From assembly GCA_024500155.1 (NCBI GenBank), contig CM044868.1, forward strand, positions 30,415,165 to 30,479,164: a stretch of 64,000 bases of DNA, written 5' to 3'. This stretch comes from Chenopodium formosanum (Eukaryota > Streptophyta > Magnoliopsida > Caryophyllales > Amaranthaceae). The position numbers were made by a program, and so were the translations under genes. Positions 11,390 through 23,278 of the stretch are shown piece after piece (the first letter of the stretch is position 1; each line of letters begins with the position of its first letter). The notes beneath the pieces were generated by a model, which saw only the letters and a program-made list of their open reading frames with translations, searched no databases and was not told the DNA's origin.

Positions 11390-12477
11390 GTATGGGAAGC
11401 TTGTTATTATCAATCAAATGTTGGATAGCCTCCTTTAGCTTCCAACAGCTCTCAGTAGCATGACCCCTACCTTGATGGTACTTGCAGTGTTCATCTGGAT
11501 TCCAACTAGGCAGTCTCTTTTCAGGTGCGGGATCTTAAATTGGTCCAATGGGAGTAATGAGTCCCTTAGCATGGAGTCAATCGAAGGTAGTATCGTAACT
11601 CATCCCAATGAGGGTGAAGTCTTTCCTTAGTTTCTTCTTAGATCATTGGTTATCCATGGCTAAAACTTCACTGAAATCAAAAGGTACTAACATTGTTACT
11701 AGAGTGGGCGTTTTCGGAAGAAGAAGGATTGTCGTTCTTCTTTCCTTTCTATCCACTGTTGTTACTATTGTTAGTAGCTTTTTTCTTTGCAAGGTCATCT
11801 TCGATCTCGATACCTATGTCATAGACGGCTTTGAAAGTATTCAAATTGTGTTGATATTTTAAGTGCTTTGAATACTTTTCTGGGAGATTCTTGATAAACA
11901 TCCTCACATAATCTTTTTCGGTGGGGACCTCAATCATATTAGCGGAAGTTTCCCTCCACTTATTGAAGAAAGAAGCAAAGCCTTCATTCTCTTTTTGACT
12001 TAGCATTTCAAGTTGACTATAATCGGTTTTGACTTTACACTTGTATCTATCAATGAAAGCGCTTACTATCATTTCCAATGTAGAGGTTTTCTCTTTGTTA
12101 AGGGAGAAGAACCATTGTTGGAAAATGGTTTCAAGAGATAAGGAAAACAAGGAATGAAAGACTTTCTTATCAACCCCCTTGATGTTCATTATAGTTTCAA
12201 AGGCTCTTAAGTGAAGATAAGGATTATCTGTTGCCTTGAATTTAGGGATGTCAGTGGCATTGAACTTCTGCAGAAAAAGCTCCTTGTCCACCAAGACCCC
12301 TTGTGAACTAATGCCTTGAAAATTGTAATCACTAGACAGCTTGCTCAAGATTTCTTGCATAAGGTCTATCTGTTGTAGTTTCACAGGGTCATTGATTTTG
12401 AGGGCTAAAGCCTTCAACGCCTCAGTCACATCAGCTAATTGATTCCTAAGTTCATTGACTTCTTCTTGAGTTGTCAT
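11390..12477 (-). pseudogene. gag: gag of Element 1 (broken)
   Basis: Starts at ATG 12477 (MTTQEEVNELRNQLADVTEA). The first 242 codons are open and hold the gag core (FASFFNKWRETSANMIEVP, FIKNLPEKYSKHLKY), about 70% alike by eye to Element B's gag at 16376. The N-terminal 60 residues look coiled-coil. A TAG at 11749 replaces the Trp of a conserved SGWKGKK, and further stops and shifts follow. The homology continues to 11390 with a Cys-His cluster (CKYHQGRGHATESCWKLKEA) that matches Element B. Gag would form the particle and bind RNA. It is the only protein gene left in Element 1. Confidence 0.88.
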
Positions 12478-12991
12478 TATGTTTTAGCTTTCCTCTTTTG
12501 ACTAATTGGTTTATGCAAAAAGTAAGACTTGAATAAAGAGGTTGTCCTTGATTAATTGGCCTTCTTTCCTTGACCAAGTACCGCGGAAAGGGAAATTAGG
12601 GATATTCACTGTTAATTATTTGACTCAAACTCTATTCAACATGCAATGGATGGAAGAAGGTAGAAAGAATGAAGGTCGTGATATGGAGAAAACATGTAGA
12701 TGAAGAGGTGTGAAAAATTAGGAATAGAATGTACCCCCAACTCAAATGACGGAAAAGACCGACTCATGCATGAACCTAAGACATGGTCATGGTGCCATAT
12801 ACTCAAAGTGTGTGCTAAGACTAGTGAGTGTAGGTGACATGTTAAGACTCTTGTGTAAGACCATGTGGCTAAACTATGTGACTAAACTTAATTAAGGACT
12901 TAATAGAGGTATTGTGATTAACAAAAAATAGAATTAATTAGGAAACTGTTTAATTAGACACAAAGTGATGACTCGAGCAACATACCAAATT

Positions 12992-13104
12992 GTCGCCAAA
13001 ACGACAAGACTGGCGCCGCACTGTGAAGTGTAGCGCCAAACGACATAACTGTCGCCAGGTGCTACACTCCATTGAGTGGCGCTGTAGTCCAAATCTCGGC
13101 GCCA
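12992..13104 (-). repeat. 20-bp GC-palindrome array, cluster 3 (leader)
   Basis: Cores start at 12992, 13012, 13032, 13051 (partner 13058), 13078 and 13098: three at a 20-bp step, a doublet, then two more. The same layout occurs at 23432-23543. Confidence 0.85.
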
Positions 13105-13743
13105 TTGCTGGAGCCTTGATCTGGGACTGCTTTCGGTATTATTACTCTACAGGGTATGCCTAAAGTCGTACTGGGTCAATTTTGATTAAATTACTAGACT
13201 TTGATTACTCAGATTAATTAATTAATTAATTAAGATAAGTCCTTTTAGTAATTAAGAAGTTTATTTAATCTTAAACACAAGTTAAACAAACGGTTAGGAA
13301 AAACACATAGAGTACGCACAACAAATAATGCACAATTAGTCAAGTTAGCACAATATGATGCAATGAGTTTGCAACCTAACCATGGCTCTAGTTCTCTAAA
13401 GTTTGGGATATGGGTTAGTCAAAGAGGGTCCATGGTTAATTGTCCGGATGCACCGCGCAGAAGCCTAACCGTGAAGGGTTGGCGCGAGTGGATGGGACAC
13501 CGCGAGTTAAAAACTCGCTTCCATGGTTTGGTGAATTCAGCATTCTCGGATGTACCCTTTGTTGCACAGAGCGTTCAATCACATAGTTGGAGCATGAATT
13601 CCCAGAGGGTTATGTCCATATGTATAACACATATGGGTTTCAGAAAAGTGAGAAAAACTCAATCAGGAAGTAGGATCGAGCAAACAGTAATAAAACTTGT
13701 CAAAATTAGAACACATATTTCTGGCCCGGTATTGGAAGAACTT

Positions 13744-13855
13744 GGCGCCAGCAAACAGAGGCCGGCGCCGCAATTTGGCTTTGGCGCCTGGCGACAGGAG
13801 TTGTCGCCTGGCGCTAGAGTCAAATCCTCGGCGCTAGACTTTGTTTCCTGACGCT
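13744..13855 (-). repeat. 20-bp GC-palindrome array, cluster 4 (leader)
   Basis: Cores start at 13744, 13764, 13783 (partner 13790), 13803 (partner 13810), 13830 and 13850. Variants are GGCGCC, GTCGCC, GGCGCT and GACGCT. Confidence 0.85.
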
Positions 13856-14138
13856 AGTTCTTACATGCCTCAGCAGCTTTCTGTGCTCGATAAAATTTAC
13901 TAGTTTCCCGCAGCATTATTTCGATCATAGTTGTGAAAGATAATCTTCAAATTTCCTACGTGTGAAAATCCTATGTTTTTAACTCATTAAGGATGGTCTT
14001 TTCAATGAGATATTTTTTTATGCATATGACAATAATGTTAATCAAAATTACGCACATGAAATACTTAGAACTTTTCGAGTCTCATCCACTTATTCTAAAT
14101 CATTGCCGAAATAAATTTCAGGAATTAAAATAGAAATC

Positions 14139-14156
14139 CTCCTAGTGGAGTCGCCA
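14139..14156 (-). other. Element 1 primer-binding site (tRNA-Arg type)
   Basis: The element strand reads TGGCGACTCCACTAGGAG, five bases after the LTR end (14162-14171, TGTAGGGAAT on the plus strand). TGGCGACTCC complements the 3' end of a tRNA-Arg, the primer I know for Ogre/Tat elements. Confidence 0.75.
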
Positions 14157-14171
14157 AAAACTGTAGGGAAT

Positions 14172-15111
14172 TGTAGACACCCATTTGTGTCTCCCCAAAA
14201 CCAAACCCGGTGATGAGTGCCTTTCACGTTGAATCATAATCGAATGAAACGAAAGTGTGGAAAGGTCTAGCGTTGCGGAAAGTTTTATTTCTCGTCTCTT
14301 CTCCCTGTTTTTGAAAACTTTATTTTAAGAAAACAGCCAATACAGTTTGTTTGGTCCATGATATGGGTCCAATAGTGGTGTAATTGGATGGGGCTCGCAA
14401 AGACCTTTCCAACGATATATTATAAGCCCAATTCCGATGAATATTGAGGAAGTTATGTCCAATTTACTAAACTGGGCCCGGTTTGAGCTTTATGTACGGC
14501 CCAATGATCTAGGGGAGGGCCTAATATAATTTATCATTCCTAATGCAATTAGGAATGGTTTTGGTCTTCTAGAACATTCTAGAAGGTTCTCATCATTTCT
14601 AATTCAATTAGGACTCTTCAGAGTTTTAATCAAGATCAAATAGCATTTTCGATTGAAATTATATTATTTTATCTTCCAGTATAGGAAATTTATCAGATTT
14701 TTGAAAACGCGTTGAAAACCAGTTTGGCGTCTGTATTTTGTTATTAGAAAGAGGTACGAGGCATCCAAGTAAGTACTTTAATTGATTTATTGATATTATG
14801 ATGTAGAAATCATGCTTACATAGTTATTATGATATTCCTAGTATCATGTCTAGGGTAATTTAATATTAATTATGGTTGTTACGATGCTTCCTATGTTCTT
14901 CCTAATATTTATGATTGTTATTATCATGTTAGGGTTAAAGATTTGATTTTTATTGCTTAGTGACATGCTAGGGTTTGTTATTAATCTTGTTAGTATCATG
15001 CCTAGGATCTTGCTGTATCTTCTTCTCTTTTGGACGCCACCGTACTTTAGTGTATGATCACAGTGGGGTTCAAGCTAGTAGGATTTTAAAGGCTTGAAAT
15101 TATTCCCTACA
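14172..15111 (+). repeat. Element B 5' LTR (two internal deletions)
   Basis: Runs TGTAGACACC to CCCTACA. At 940 bp it is half its partner (1976 bp). One deletion at about 14731 removes the stretch matching 30561-31078, including TATA box and palindrome array. A second at about 15014 removes the stretch matching about 31363-31877, with TTGCT shared at both edges. The promoter of this copy is therefore gone. Confidence 0.93.
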
Positions 15112-15116
15112 GTTTT

Positions 15117-15134
15117 TGGCGACTCCGCTGGGGA
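15117..15134 (+). other. Element B primer-binding site (tRNA-Arg type)
   Basis: TGGCGACTCCGCTGGGGA starts five bases after the LTR. It complements the 3' end of tRNA-Arg (including CCA), as in Ogre/Tat elements. Confidence 0.85.
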
Positions 15135-15433
15135 GGATTTCTATTTTAATTCCTGAATTTGTTTCGGAATGATTTAGAATGAGTGAATGAGACTCGAAAA
15201 GTTCTAAGTATTTCATGTGCGTAATTTTGATTAACATTATTGTCATATGCATAAAAAGGTTCTCATTGGAAAGACCATCCGTAATGAGTCAAAAACATAG
15301 GATTTTACATGTAGGAAATTTGAGAAATGTCTTTCACAACTAGGACTGAAATAACACCGCGCGAAACTGGAAGATTTTATCGAGCACAGAAAGCTGCTGA
15401 GGCATGTGAGAAGTAGCTTTAGGGGCCAGAGCT

Positions 15434-15506
15434 TGGCGCTAAACTTTTAGCCGTAGCGCCAGACGCCAATATTGGCGCCAGGCGCTACAGTTAAAAGTTG
15501 GCGCCA
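15434..15506 (+). repeat. 20-bp GC-palindrome array, cluster 5 (leader)
   Basis: Cores at 15434, 15455, 15474 (partner 15481) and 15500. Confidence 0.8.
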
Positions 15507-15772
15507 GTCTCTGTTTGCATCATATTGTGCCTACTTGACTAATTGTGCATTATTTGTTGTGCATATATATTCTATGTTTCTCTTAACCGTTTGTTGATTT
15601 GTGTTGAGACTAAAATTAATGACTTAAAGAACTTTTGCCTATTTAATTAATTAATTAATTAATTTGAGTCAATAAAGTTTTTTTTTTAATCGGAATTGAC
15701 CTAGTACGACTTTAGGCATACCCCAGTTGACTAATAATACCGAAAACAGTCCCGGACCGAAGCTCCAATATT

Positions 15773-15880
15773 GGCGCCAAAGTCTTAGCTGTAGCGCCAC
15801 TGTATAGTGTGTAGCGCCAGACATTAACTAAATTGTCTGGCGCCAATCACCATATTATGACGCCAGTCCTGTCGCTTGGC
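15773..15880 (+). repeat. 20-bp GC-palindrome array, cluster 6 (leader)
   Basis: Cores at 15773, 15793, 15813, 15839 and 15859, a 20-bp step with one doublet-length step, as in clusters 3 and 7. Confidence 0.82.
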
Positions 15881-16375
15881 CGACAGTTCGGATTATTTGT
15901 CGAGTCATCACCTAATGTCTAATTAATCAGTTTCCTGTTTAATTCGGTTAATTTTGCCGACAATGATGATTAATTGAATTAATACTCGGGTTTAGGCACT
16001 AAGTCCCATGGTCTTACACAAGAGTCCAAGCATGTCACTTACACTCAATACACACACCAATACACATGTCTTGACCATGATTAAGAGAGTCTTGTGTGCG
16101 CGCCTTTTTTTCGTCATTTTTTTTAAGGGGGTAAGTCGGATATTAATCCTCCAATAAATAATAATACTCAGTTCCCTAAACACATGTACATTATTGTTCC
16201 CTAAAAATAAAAACCATAAAGTTAAATTGATTCGAGTCAAGTAATTAAAACGCAAATTGGCTTAATTTACAGCGCGTGGTCAAGAAAGGAAGGACGATTA
16301 ATCAAAGATAACCTCTTCGTACAAGTCCAACTTTTCGACAAACCTATAGCCCGCAAGAGGAAAGCAAGAGTCATA

Positions 16376-18138
16376 ATGGCAACTCAAGAAGAAGTCAATG
16401 ATCTCAAGAACCAACTGGCTACTGTAACTGAGACACTGAAGCTTCTCGCACTTAAGATCGAGGATCCCGTGAAACAACAACAAATGGACCTCATGCAAGA
16501 GAGCCTAAGCAAGTTGTCCAGTGACTACAAGTTTCAAGAACTCACATCCCAAGGGGTCTCGGTGGATAAAGATCTTCTTCCGCAGAAGTTCAGTGCCAAC
16601 GACATCCCAAAACTTAGGGCAATCGACAACCCCTACTTCCATCTAAGAGCATTTGAAACAATAATGAGTATCAAGGGTATCGATAAGAAAGTCTTCCCTT
16701 CTCTATCTCACTATCTCTCGAGACCGTTTGCCAACAATGGTTCTTTTATCTTGAAAAAGAAAAGACCTCTACCTGGGAATCCATAGCAAACGCTTTTGTT
16801 GATAGATACAAATGCAACATTCAAGTCGAAACTGACCATAGAGAACTTGAAATCCTCAAAAAGAAGGAGAATGAAGGCTTCACTGCTTTCTTTAACAAGT
16901 GGAGAGAAACCTCAGCCAAAATGATCGAGGTACCAAGTGAAAAAGAGTCCGTGAGACTGTTCATTAAAAACCTTCAAGAAAAATATTCAAAATATCTTAA
17001 ATATCAAAATAACCTTCATACCTTTAAGGCTGTTTATGATATTGGGATTAATATTGAAGATGAATTGGCTAAATCTAAAGCTGCCAACAATAGCTCCAAC
17101 AGTGGCTGGAAAGGAAAGAAGAACGACAATCCTTCTTCTTCCAAAACCGCCAACTCAAATAATGTTAGCACCTTTAATCTAGGAGAAGTCCTCGCCACGA
17201 ACAACCAAGGACAAAAGAAACCATTTAGGAGGAACTTCACTCCTATTGGCATGAGTTATTACACCGGATTTGATCGATTGAATGCAAAAGGTCTTATAAC
17301 TCCCATTGGACCATTTGGAGATCCACCAGTTGAGAAGAGGTCGCCTAACTGGAACCCCAACGCACATTGCAAATATCACCAAGGTAGGGGCCATTCTACT
17401 GAAAGTTGTTGGAAGCTTAAGGAAGCTATCCAAGACCTAATTGACAGTAACAAACTGCCGTTCCCCCCTGCCAGTAAGAAGCCAGGTATTGACAACGCAC
17501 CTCTAGCTCATACTTTGGCTATCTCCGATGAAGAAAGCGAAGTTGACCCCTCATCTCTCATTAAGCCCGTCAAAGCAACCAATGTCGAGGAAGGAGAAGA
17601 AGAGATCTTTTTCGATGTCAAAGATAACCTTCCAGAACCAGCAAACGAGGAATACATACGATTGCTCACACTGTTTATGAGGGAGACATCGCAACTGTTA
17701 CGTGAAACTCTCAAAATTGTGAACGAACTTCACAAGAAATATGATGAACTTCCATGTCCAAAGGAAGAACCTAAAAGAGAATTCACACCAGTGAAAACGA
17801 CTTATGAGGCAAAGTATTTTCCCTTACAAGTCACCGAAAGACCCAAGAAGAGCAGCAGAGTTTACACTCCAATTGGGATCCCGTATGCACAAATGTTTGA
17901 AATGCTCTCCGAGAGTGGCAAGGTCAAACCTCTCGAACCGAGACCATTTGAATCATTAAAAAGGACATATAGATATTACTGTCAGTACCATTAGTCAGGG
18001 GGGAACACCCTAGAAAACTGCTTCAAATTCAAGGATTTGGTGCAGAAAATGATTGATAAAAAGGAATTAATCCAAGTTCAACAAGAAGAAGACATAACTG
18101 TTAATGGAGTATGGGACAGTGATGAAGAAGATGTCTAA
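16376..18138 (+). pseudogene. gag: gag of Element B (broken)
   Basis: Starts ATG 16376 (MATQEEVNDLKNQLATVTET, a coiled-coil-like N terminus). A frameshift near 16700 breaks the frame, and the gag core (FNKWRETSAKMIEVPSEKES) resumes in the downstream frame at about 16895. A Cys-His cluster (CKYHQGRGHSTESCWKLKEA) lies at about 17370-17430 and a second (CQYH...TLENCFKFKDL) at about 17980-18045. TAG at 17992 interrupts the second cluster, and TAA at 18136 separates gag from pol, which continues in the same frame. A gag-pol polyprotein in one frame is usual for the group. The product would form the particle and bind RNA. Element 1 gag is the close relative. Confidence 0.9.
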
Positions 18139-18240
18139 CTAAAAGACATAGTAGGACCTTCACCTTCTGTATCATACACCACGGACGACATTTGGGCTGA
18201 AGAAGATTCATCAATAGACGTCCTCACAAGATCCGGGAGA

Positions 18241-21200
18241 ATGCAACCTCCCGTTTCAACACAACCTATGCCTACTGTACAACAAGTTCCCACACCTATC
18301 ATCGAAGACAATGACATCATTAAACAGTTCAAGAAGACAAAAGTCGAGGTGAATGTATGGAAGCTTCTGGCGACATCTCGAGAACATAGGTTGGCTGTGA
18401 TGAATGCCTTGGACAAAATCGGGATAGATTCTGACACCACTCCTGAGGGACTAGCTAACTTCCTCACGAGTGACCTCCCTAGTCCGATTAATCTAATCAC
18501 CTTCTCTGACAAAGATTTACCCCCAGAAGGTGACAAACATTACAAGGCGTTAAACCTCACGGTAGTCTGCAAAAGGATGAATGTTCCCATGACTCTTGTA
18601 GACAATGGATCAGCTATCAATGTCTGCCCACTTAGGACTGCAAGGATGCTCGGCATAAGGGATGAGGAATTAACTCCGTCCACACAAGGAATAAGAGCTT
18701 ACGATAATACTCGACGTCAAGCTCTTGGCAAAATAACCCTAAATGTGACGGCAGGAGCAATAGAACATGCTACTACCTTTCAAGTGGTAGACATCAAAGC
18801 CTCATTCAATTTGTTGTTAGGACGCCCTTGGCTCCATGATCTAAAGGTCGTCCCTTCATCTCTCCACCAACAAGTGAAAGCCATAGTTGGAGGAATTCCA
18901 ATCACTATTGACGCTTCGCCGATGAGGATCAAATCAATAGAAAATCCAATCATCAACGTGGAGCACAACGAAGATGACGAAGACCTATGGGGCTTTAACG
19001 AAGAAGTCTCCTTAATCCAAGAGGATGAAAGGACATCTCCTTGCCATGACCCCCATTCCAACATGATTATCAACACTATGCTGAAGAAACAAGGACACTT
19101 CCCTGGGATGACCTTAGGAAAGAAGAAAGGGATAGCAAAATCGATAGAGTCACCTGGCCTCCCTAAACTAGATACTTTCGGACTTGGTTTCGAACCGACT
19201 CGGAAAGATCTCAAGCGAGCCCAGGACAAGTTGAAAGCACGTAGGGACACTCGCATTCAAAAGAAAGCAATTCCAATGGATCAGTACCCTCTTACGCTTA
19301 ATGGTCAGTTTATAAAAGAAGGAGAGGACTATCCATGCTATGAATTTCCCGAGCCATTTGTTGTAAATGGCATACGACAACCAGGATTCGAGATTTTCTT
19401 GGATTGCTACTTCACTGACGAAATCCCAACTCCCGTCCATAAGGAGAAAGCACCCCCATGCTTTGACTTTAACATCATGGGATTACTGTTTGGGCGAGAA
19501 AAGAATGAGCCATCTTATGAGGAAGATAACTCCTCACTCATTCAAATGGTCCTACAAAGCAAAAACTTCGACCCCTCAAAGCTAATTACTCCAGCTGAAG
19601 GATCACTGCAAGGGTGGCGCAAGACCATCAAGGTGACTACTCCGAGTGGAAGGAAGATATCGATCACGACAGGGCAAAGGCCGATGTTTGAAGAATCGTC
19701 AGAGTCTGAGTCAGAGTCTGAGTCAGAGTCTTTCCCTTTAGAATCTTCTAAGTCTTTAGCTATAATGCCTCCCCTTCCTATTTCTTCTCCTAGGATAGTT
19801 AGTGATCCAGTCCCTGAGGACATATCACTCTTTGATGTAATGATCTCAGAGTATAATAATATCTCTCATTCTCCTTACTTGTCGTGTTCTTCCCTAACCC
19901 AAGATGACGAACATTGCTTAGCCAACGATGAAAAAGATAAAGAAATTATTAAAGCAATGGAAACACTTGAACAGAAAACACCAGTAATTGAAGAGACTGA
20001 AACAGTTGACATCTCGAACGATTCAACTCATAAAAGAGAAGTTAAAATCGGACTAACATTGAATAAACAAGAAAGAACCGATTTAATTAACTTGCTTAAA
20101 GAATTTATCGATGTATTTGCTTGGTCATATGAAGATATGCCATGCATTAACAGAGAAATAGCTCAACACAGTATACCATTAATTCCAGGAATGAAACCTG
20201 TAAAACAAAAGTTGCGTCGAATGAAACCCGACGTAGCACTTAAAATAAAAGAAAAAGTTCAAAAACAAATCATTGCAGGTTTCATCAAGGTATCCAAATA
20301 CCCCGAATGGGTCGCCAACGTTGTCCCAGTTCCAAAGAAAGACGGAAGGGTAAGGATGTGTGTCGACTATCGAGATCTAAATAAAGCAAGTCCAAATGAC
20401 GACTTCCCTTTGCCACACATCGATATTCTGGTAGACAACACAGAAAATCACGCGCTTCTCTTATTCATGGACGGATATGCAGGGTACAATCAGATTCTCA
20501 TGGCAGAAGAAGACATGGAGAAAACAACCTTTATCACACCATGGAGCACTTACTGTTACACGGTAATGCCATTTGGGTTGAAAAACGCATGTGCTACTTA
20601 CCAACGTGCAGCGACTGCCTTACTCCATGACATGATGCACAAAGAAGTTGAAGTATATGTCGACGACATGATTGTGAAATCAAAGGACCGTCCAGGCCAT
20701 CAAGTAGCCTTAAGGAAATTTTTCGAAAGGCTAAGAAAGTACAATATGAGGTTGAATCCATCAAAGTGTGCTTTTGGAGTCACCTCAGGCAAGCTCTTGG
20801 GATACGTCATAAGCTCTAGAGGAATAGAGATAGATCCAACCAAAATTAAAGCAATCATGTCAATGCCACCGCCCAAGACCGAGAAACAGATTCGAGGATT
20901 TATTGGCCGGTTGCAATACATAAGTAGGTTCATATCAAAACTGACAACGATATGTGAACCAATCTTCAAAAAGGTCAAGAAGAATGTACCAGTAATATGG
21001 GATGATGAGTGTCAAAAAGCCTTTGATAGGATCAAAGCCTATCTCGCAAATCCTCCCATATTAGCGCCAGCACTTCCCGGAATACCTCTTAGGTTATATT
21101 TGACGGTTACCAAAGAGACAATGGGAGCCATGCTAGCACAAGAGGTAGAAAACAAAGAGAATGCAATCTATTACTTAAGTAAGAAGATGCTCGAATACGA

Positions 21201-21426
21201 AACACGCTATACACCACTTGAGAAATTGTGCCTCGCTTTGGTGTAGGCCACAACTAAGTTGAGACATTACATGTTGGTGCATACCGTTTTCGTAGTATCC
21301 CGATTGGATCCACTCAAATATCTGTTCGAGAAATCAACACTCAATGGACGTATTTCAAGATGGATAGTCAACTTAGCTCAGTTCGATGTGCGGTTTATGC
21401 CACAAAAAGCTATTAAAGGATCTGCG
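18241..21426 (+). pseudogene. pol: pol of Element B: protease, reverse transcriptase, RNase H
   Basis: Open for 1001 codons (18241-21246), then continues in frame after a TAG at 21244 in a conserved LVWAT motif (Trp codon to stop). The aspartic protease has LVDNGSA at about residue 120 and LLGRPWLHD at about 195. RT has VPKKDGRVRMCVDYRDLN at about 700 and the catalytic YVDD at about 806. The first RNase H follows (YLTVTKETMGAMLAQE, YTPLEKLCLAL). The long region between protease and RT (about residues 230-560) holds Ser/Glu repeats (19700-19730). The enzymes would mature the polyprotein and copy the RNA. Confidence 0.93.
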
Positions 21427-21519
21427 GTGTCAGACTTTCCGGCAGACTTTCCAATAGAAGACTCGACACCGATACAGGACAATGAATTTCCAGATGAAGA
21501 TTTGATGGTCACCGAAGAT

Positions 21520-21915
21520 GATACTTGGACCTTGTATTTCGACGGAGCCTCAAACCAAAAGGGATGTGGTGTCGGAGTGCTACTAGTATCACCTAAAGAA
21601 GAACACGTCCCAATCTCAATAAGGCTAGATTTCGACGTTACCAACAACGCTGCTGAATATGAAGCATGTGTGGTAGGCCTTGAAACAGCCCTAGCATTGG
21701 GAGTAAAAAAAGTTAAGGATATTTGGTGATTCCTCTTTGATTATCAATCAAATATCTAAAAGGTGGAAAGTAAGGAGCGAAAGCCTAGCCCCTTACCAAA
21801 CTTATCTGGAAACTCTTACTGATCAGTTAGAGAAGGTAGAATACACATATCTACCTAGAGAAGAAAACCAATTTGCTGATGCCTTGGCAAGATTAGCCTC
21901 AATGGTTAGGATTCC
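21520..21915 (+). pseudogene. Second (archaeal-type) RNase H of Element B
   Basis: The second RNase H, which defines the Tat lineage, has all four acidic positions visible: FDGAS (21535), AEYEA (about 21652), GDS (about 21724) and FADALA (about 21870). A frameshift in the A-rich run at 21705-21720 splits it between two frames. In the family it is thought to take over or assist removal of RNA from the hybrid, the first domain being treated as a degenerate connection. Confidence 0.9.
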
Positions 21916-22169
21916 CACGGATATCGAGCAAATGCCTCTAACTATCGAAAAAAGGCACAAGCCAGCGTATATACAGGCTATAGAAGACGACGACCCAGTC
22001 CAAGACGAAGAAGAAGAACAAGAAGAAGAACCATGGTACACAGACATTCTCAACTATGTCACCAATGGGGAATACCCTCCTCATGCTGACAAAAGAGCAA
22101 AACGAGCATTGAGACTTTTGGCTTCTCAATATGTACTCATAGACAACGAGCTACATAAAAGGGTACCTA

Positions 22170-23278
22170 AAGGTCGAGCTCTCATATGCGTAGGAAAGGT
22201 GGATGCACAAAGAATAATGAGAATGGTCCACGAGGGAATCTGTGGAACTCATGTAAATGGCAAAATGTTAGTTCAGAAAATAATGCGAGAAGGGTATTAT
22301 TAGACTACCATGAATAGGGACTGCCATTAATATGTGAAAAGATGCCCTAAGTGTCAAATTTACGCCAATTTACAACATGTTCCTCCATCATTGCTCTACA
22401 CCTACACATCACCATGGCCATTCTCTACATAATGAATTGACATAATCGGCAAGATCACTCCTCCGGGGACAGGAGGCCACGAATTTATTCTAGTAGCAAT
22501 TGATTACTTTACAAAGTGGGTTGAAGCGCAATCATACGCTAAACTAACTGCAAAACATGTAGCACTCTTTATCGAGAGAAACATTATTTGTCGATATGGA
22601 GTCCCACATGAAATGATAAGTGACAATGGAACTCACTTTCAAGCCGAATGTGAAGAGTTGCTACATAAATATGGTATCCAACATCATCATTCGTCCCCTT
22701 ATAGACCTCAAGCAAACGGAGCAGTTGAGGCAGCCAATAAGAATTTGAAGACTATCATCGAGAAAATGACAGAAAATTATAAGGATTGGCCTGACAAGCT
22801 CCACTTTGCACTGTGGGGTTATCGCACGTCAATCCGTACGTCAACAGGAAATACACCATTTTCTTTGGTATATGGAATGGATATCGTACAACCTGTCGAA
22901 CTAGAAATGCCATCTCTACGCATTGCGCTAGAGAGTAAACTTGATGAAGTCGAATGGACTAGGGCACGATATGAAGAATTGATCCTACTCGACGGAAAAC
23001 GACTAGAAGCTCTACATCACACTCAGTGCTATCAAACTCGTATGGCTAGACATTTTAATAAGAAGGTCAAGACAAGAAATATCAAAGTAGGAGATTTGGT
23101 ATTAACAGTACTAAGGAAAAATGTTTTAGATCCAAGGGGAAAGTTTAGACCCAATTGGTCTGGCCCCTACATTGTCAAAACAATCTTGTCAGGTGGTGCA
23201 GCAAAATTAACTGATATGGATGGCAATGAATTCTCAAACATGACCAATCTTGACCAACTTAAAAAATACTACCCATAA
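22170..23278 (+). pseudogene. int: Integrase of Element B (broken)
   Basis: The zinc-binding HHCC region runs from HEGICGTH (about 22228) to CPKC (about 22345) and is cut by stops at 22301 (TAG, a Trp position) and 22328 (TAA, a Gln position). Two more stops (22430 TAA, 22433 TGA) come just before the catalytic core. The core shows D,D,E in IDIIGK (22436), SDNGTHF (22618) and GAVEAANK (22720). The C-terminal strand region (FRPNWSGPYIV) ends at TAA 23276. No chromodomain is seen, as expected for Tat. It would join element DNA to the target. Confidence 0.92.

Larger units (their letters stand above)
12478..14138 (-). other. Element 1 5' leader
   Basis: Between the primer-binding site and gag. 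No gene is seen, and the frame at 13363-13851 is a shadow over a palindrome array. It contains two GC-palindrome clusters (12992-13104, 13744-13855) and an (ATTA)n run at 13210-13235. It aligns with Element B's leader at 15135-16375. Confidence 0.65.
15135..16375 (+). other. Element B 5' leader
   Basis: A 1.24 kb non-coding leader shared with Element 1 (12478-14138) and, for its first 280 bp, with Element 3 (57650-57918). It holds two GC-palindrome clusters and an (ATTA)n run at 15640-15662. No gene is seen; the minus-strand frame at 15992-16255 is a shadow. Confidence 0.7.

Noticed and set aside
13363..13851. 162-codon plus-strand frame as a gene
   Set aside because: It lies antisense in the leader of Element 1 across a palindrome array; GC content there creates the open frame. 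No family pattern.
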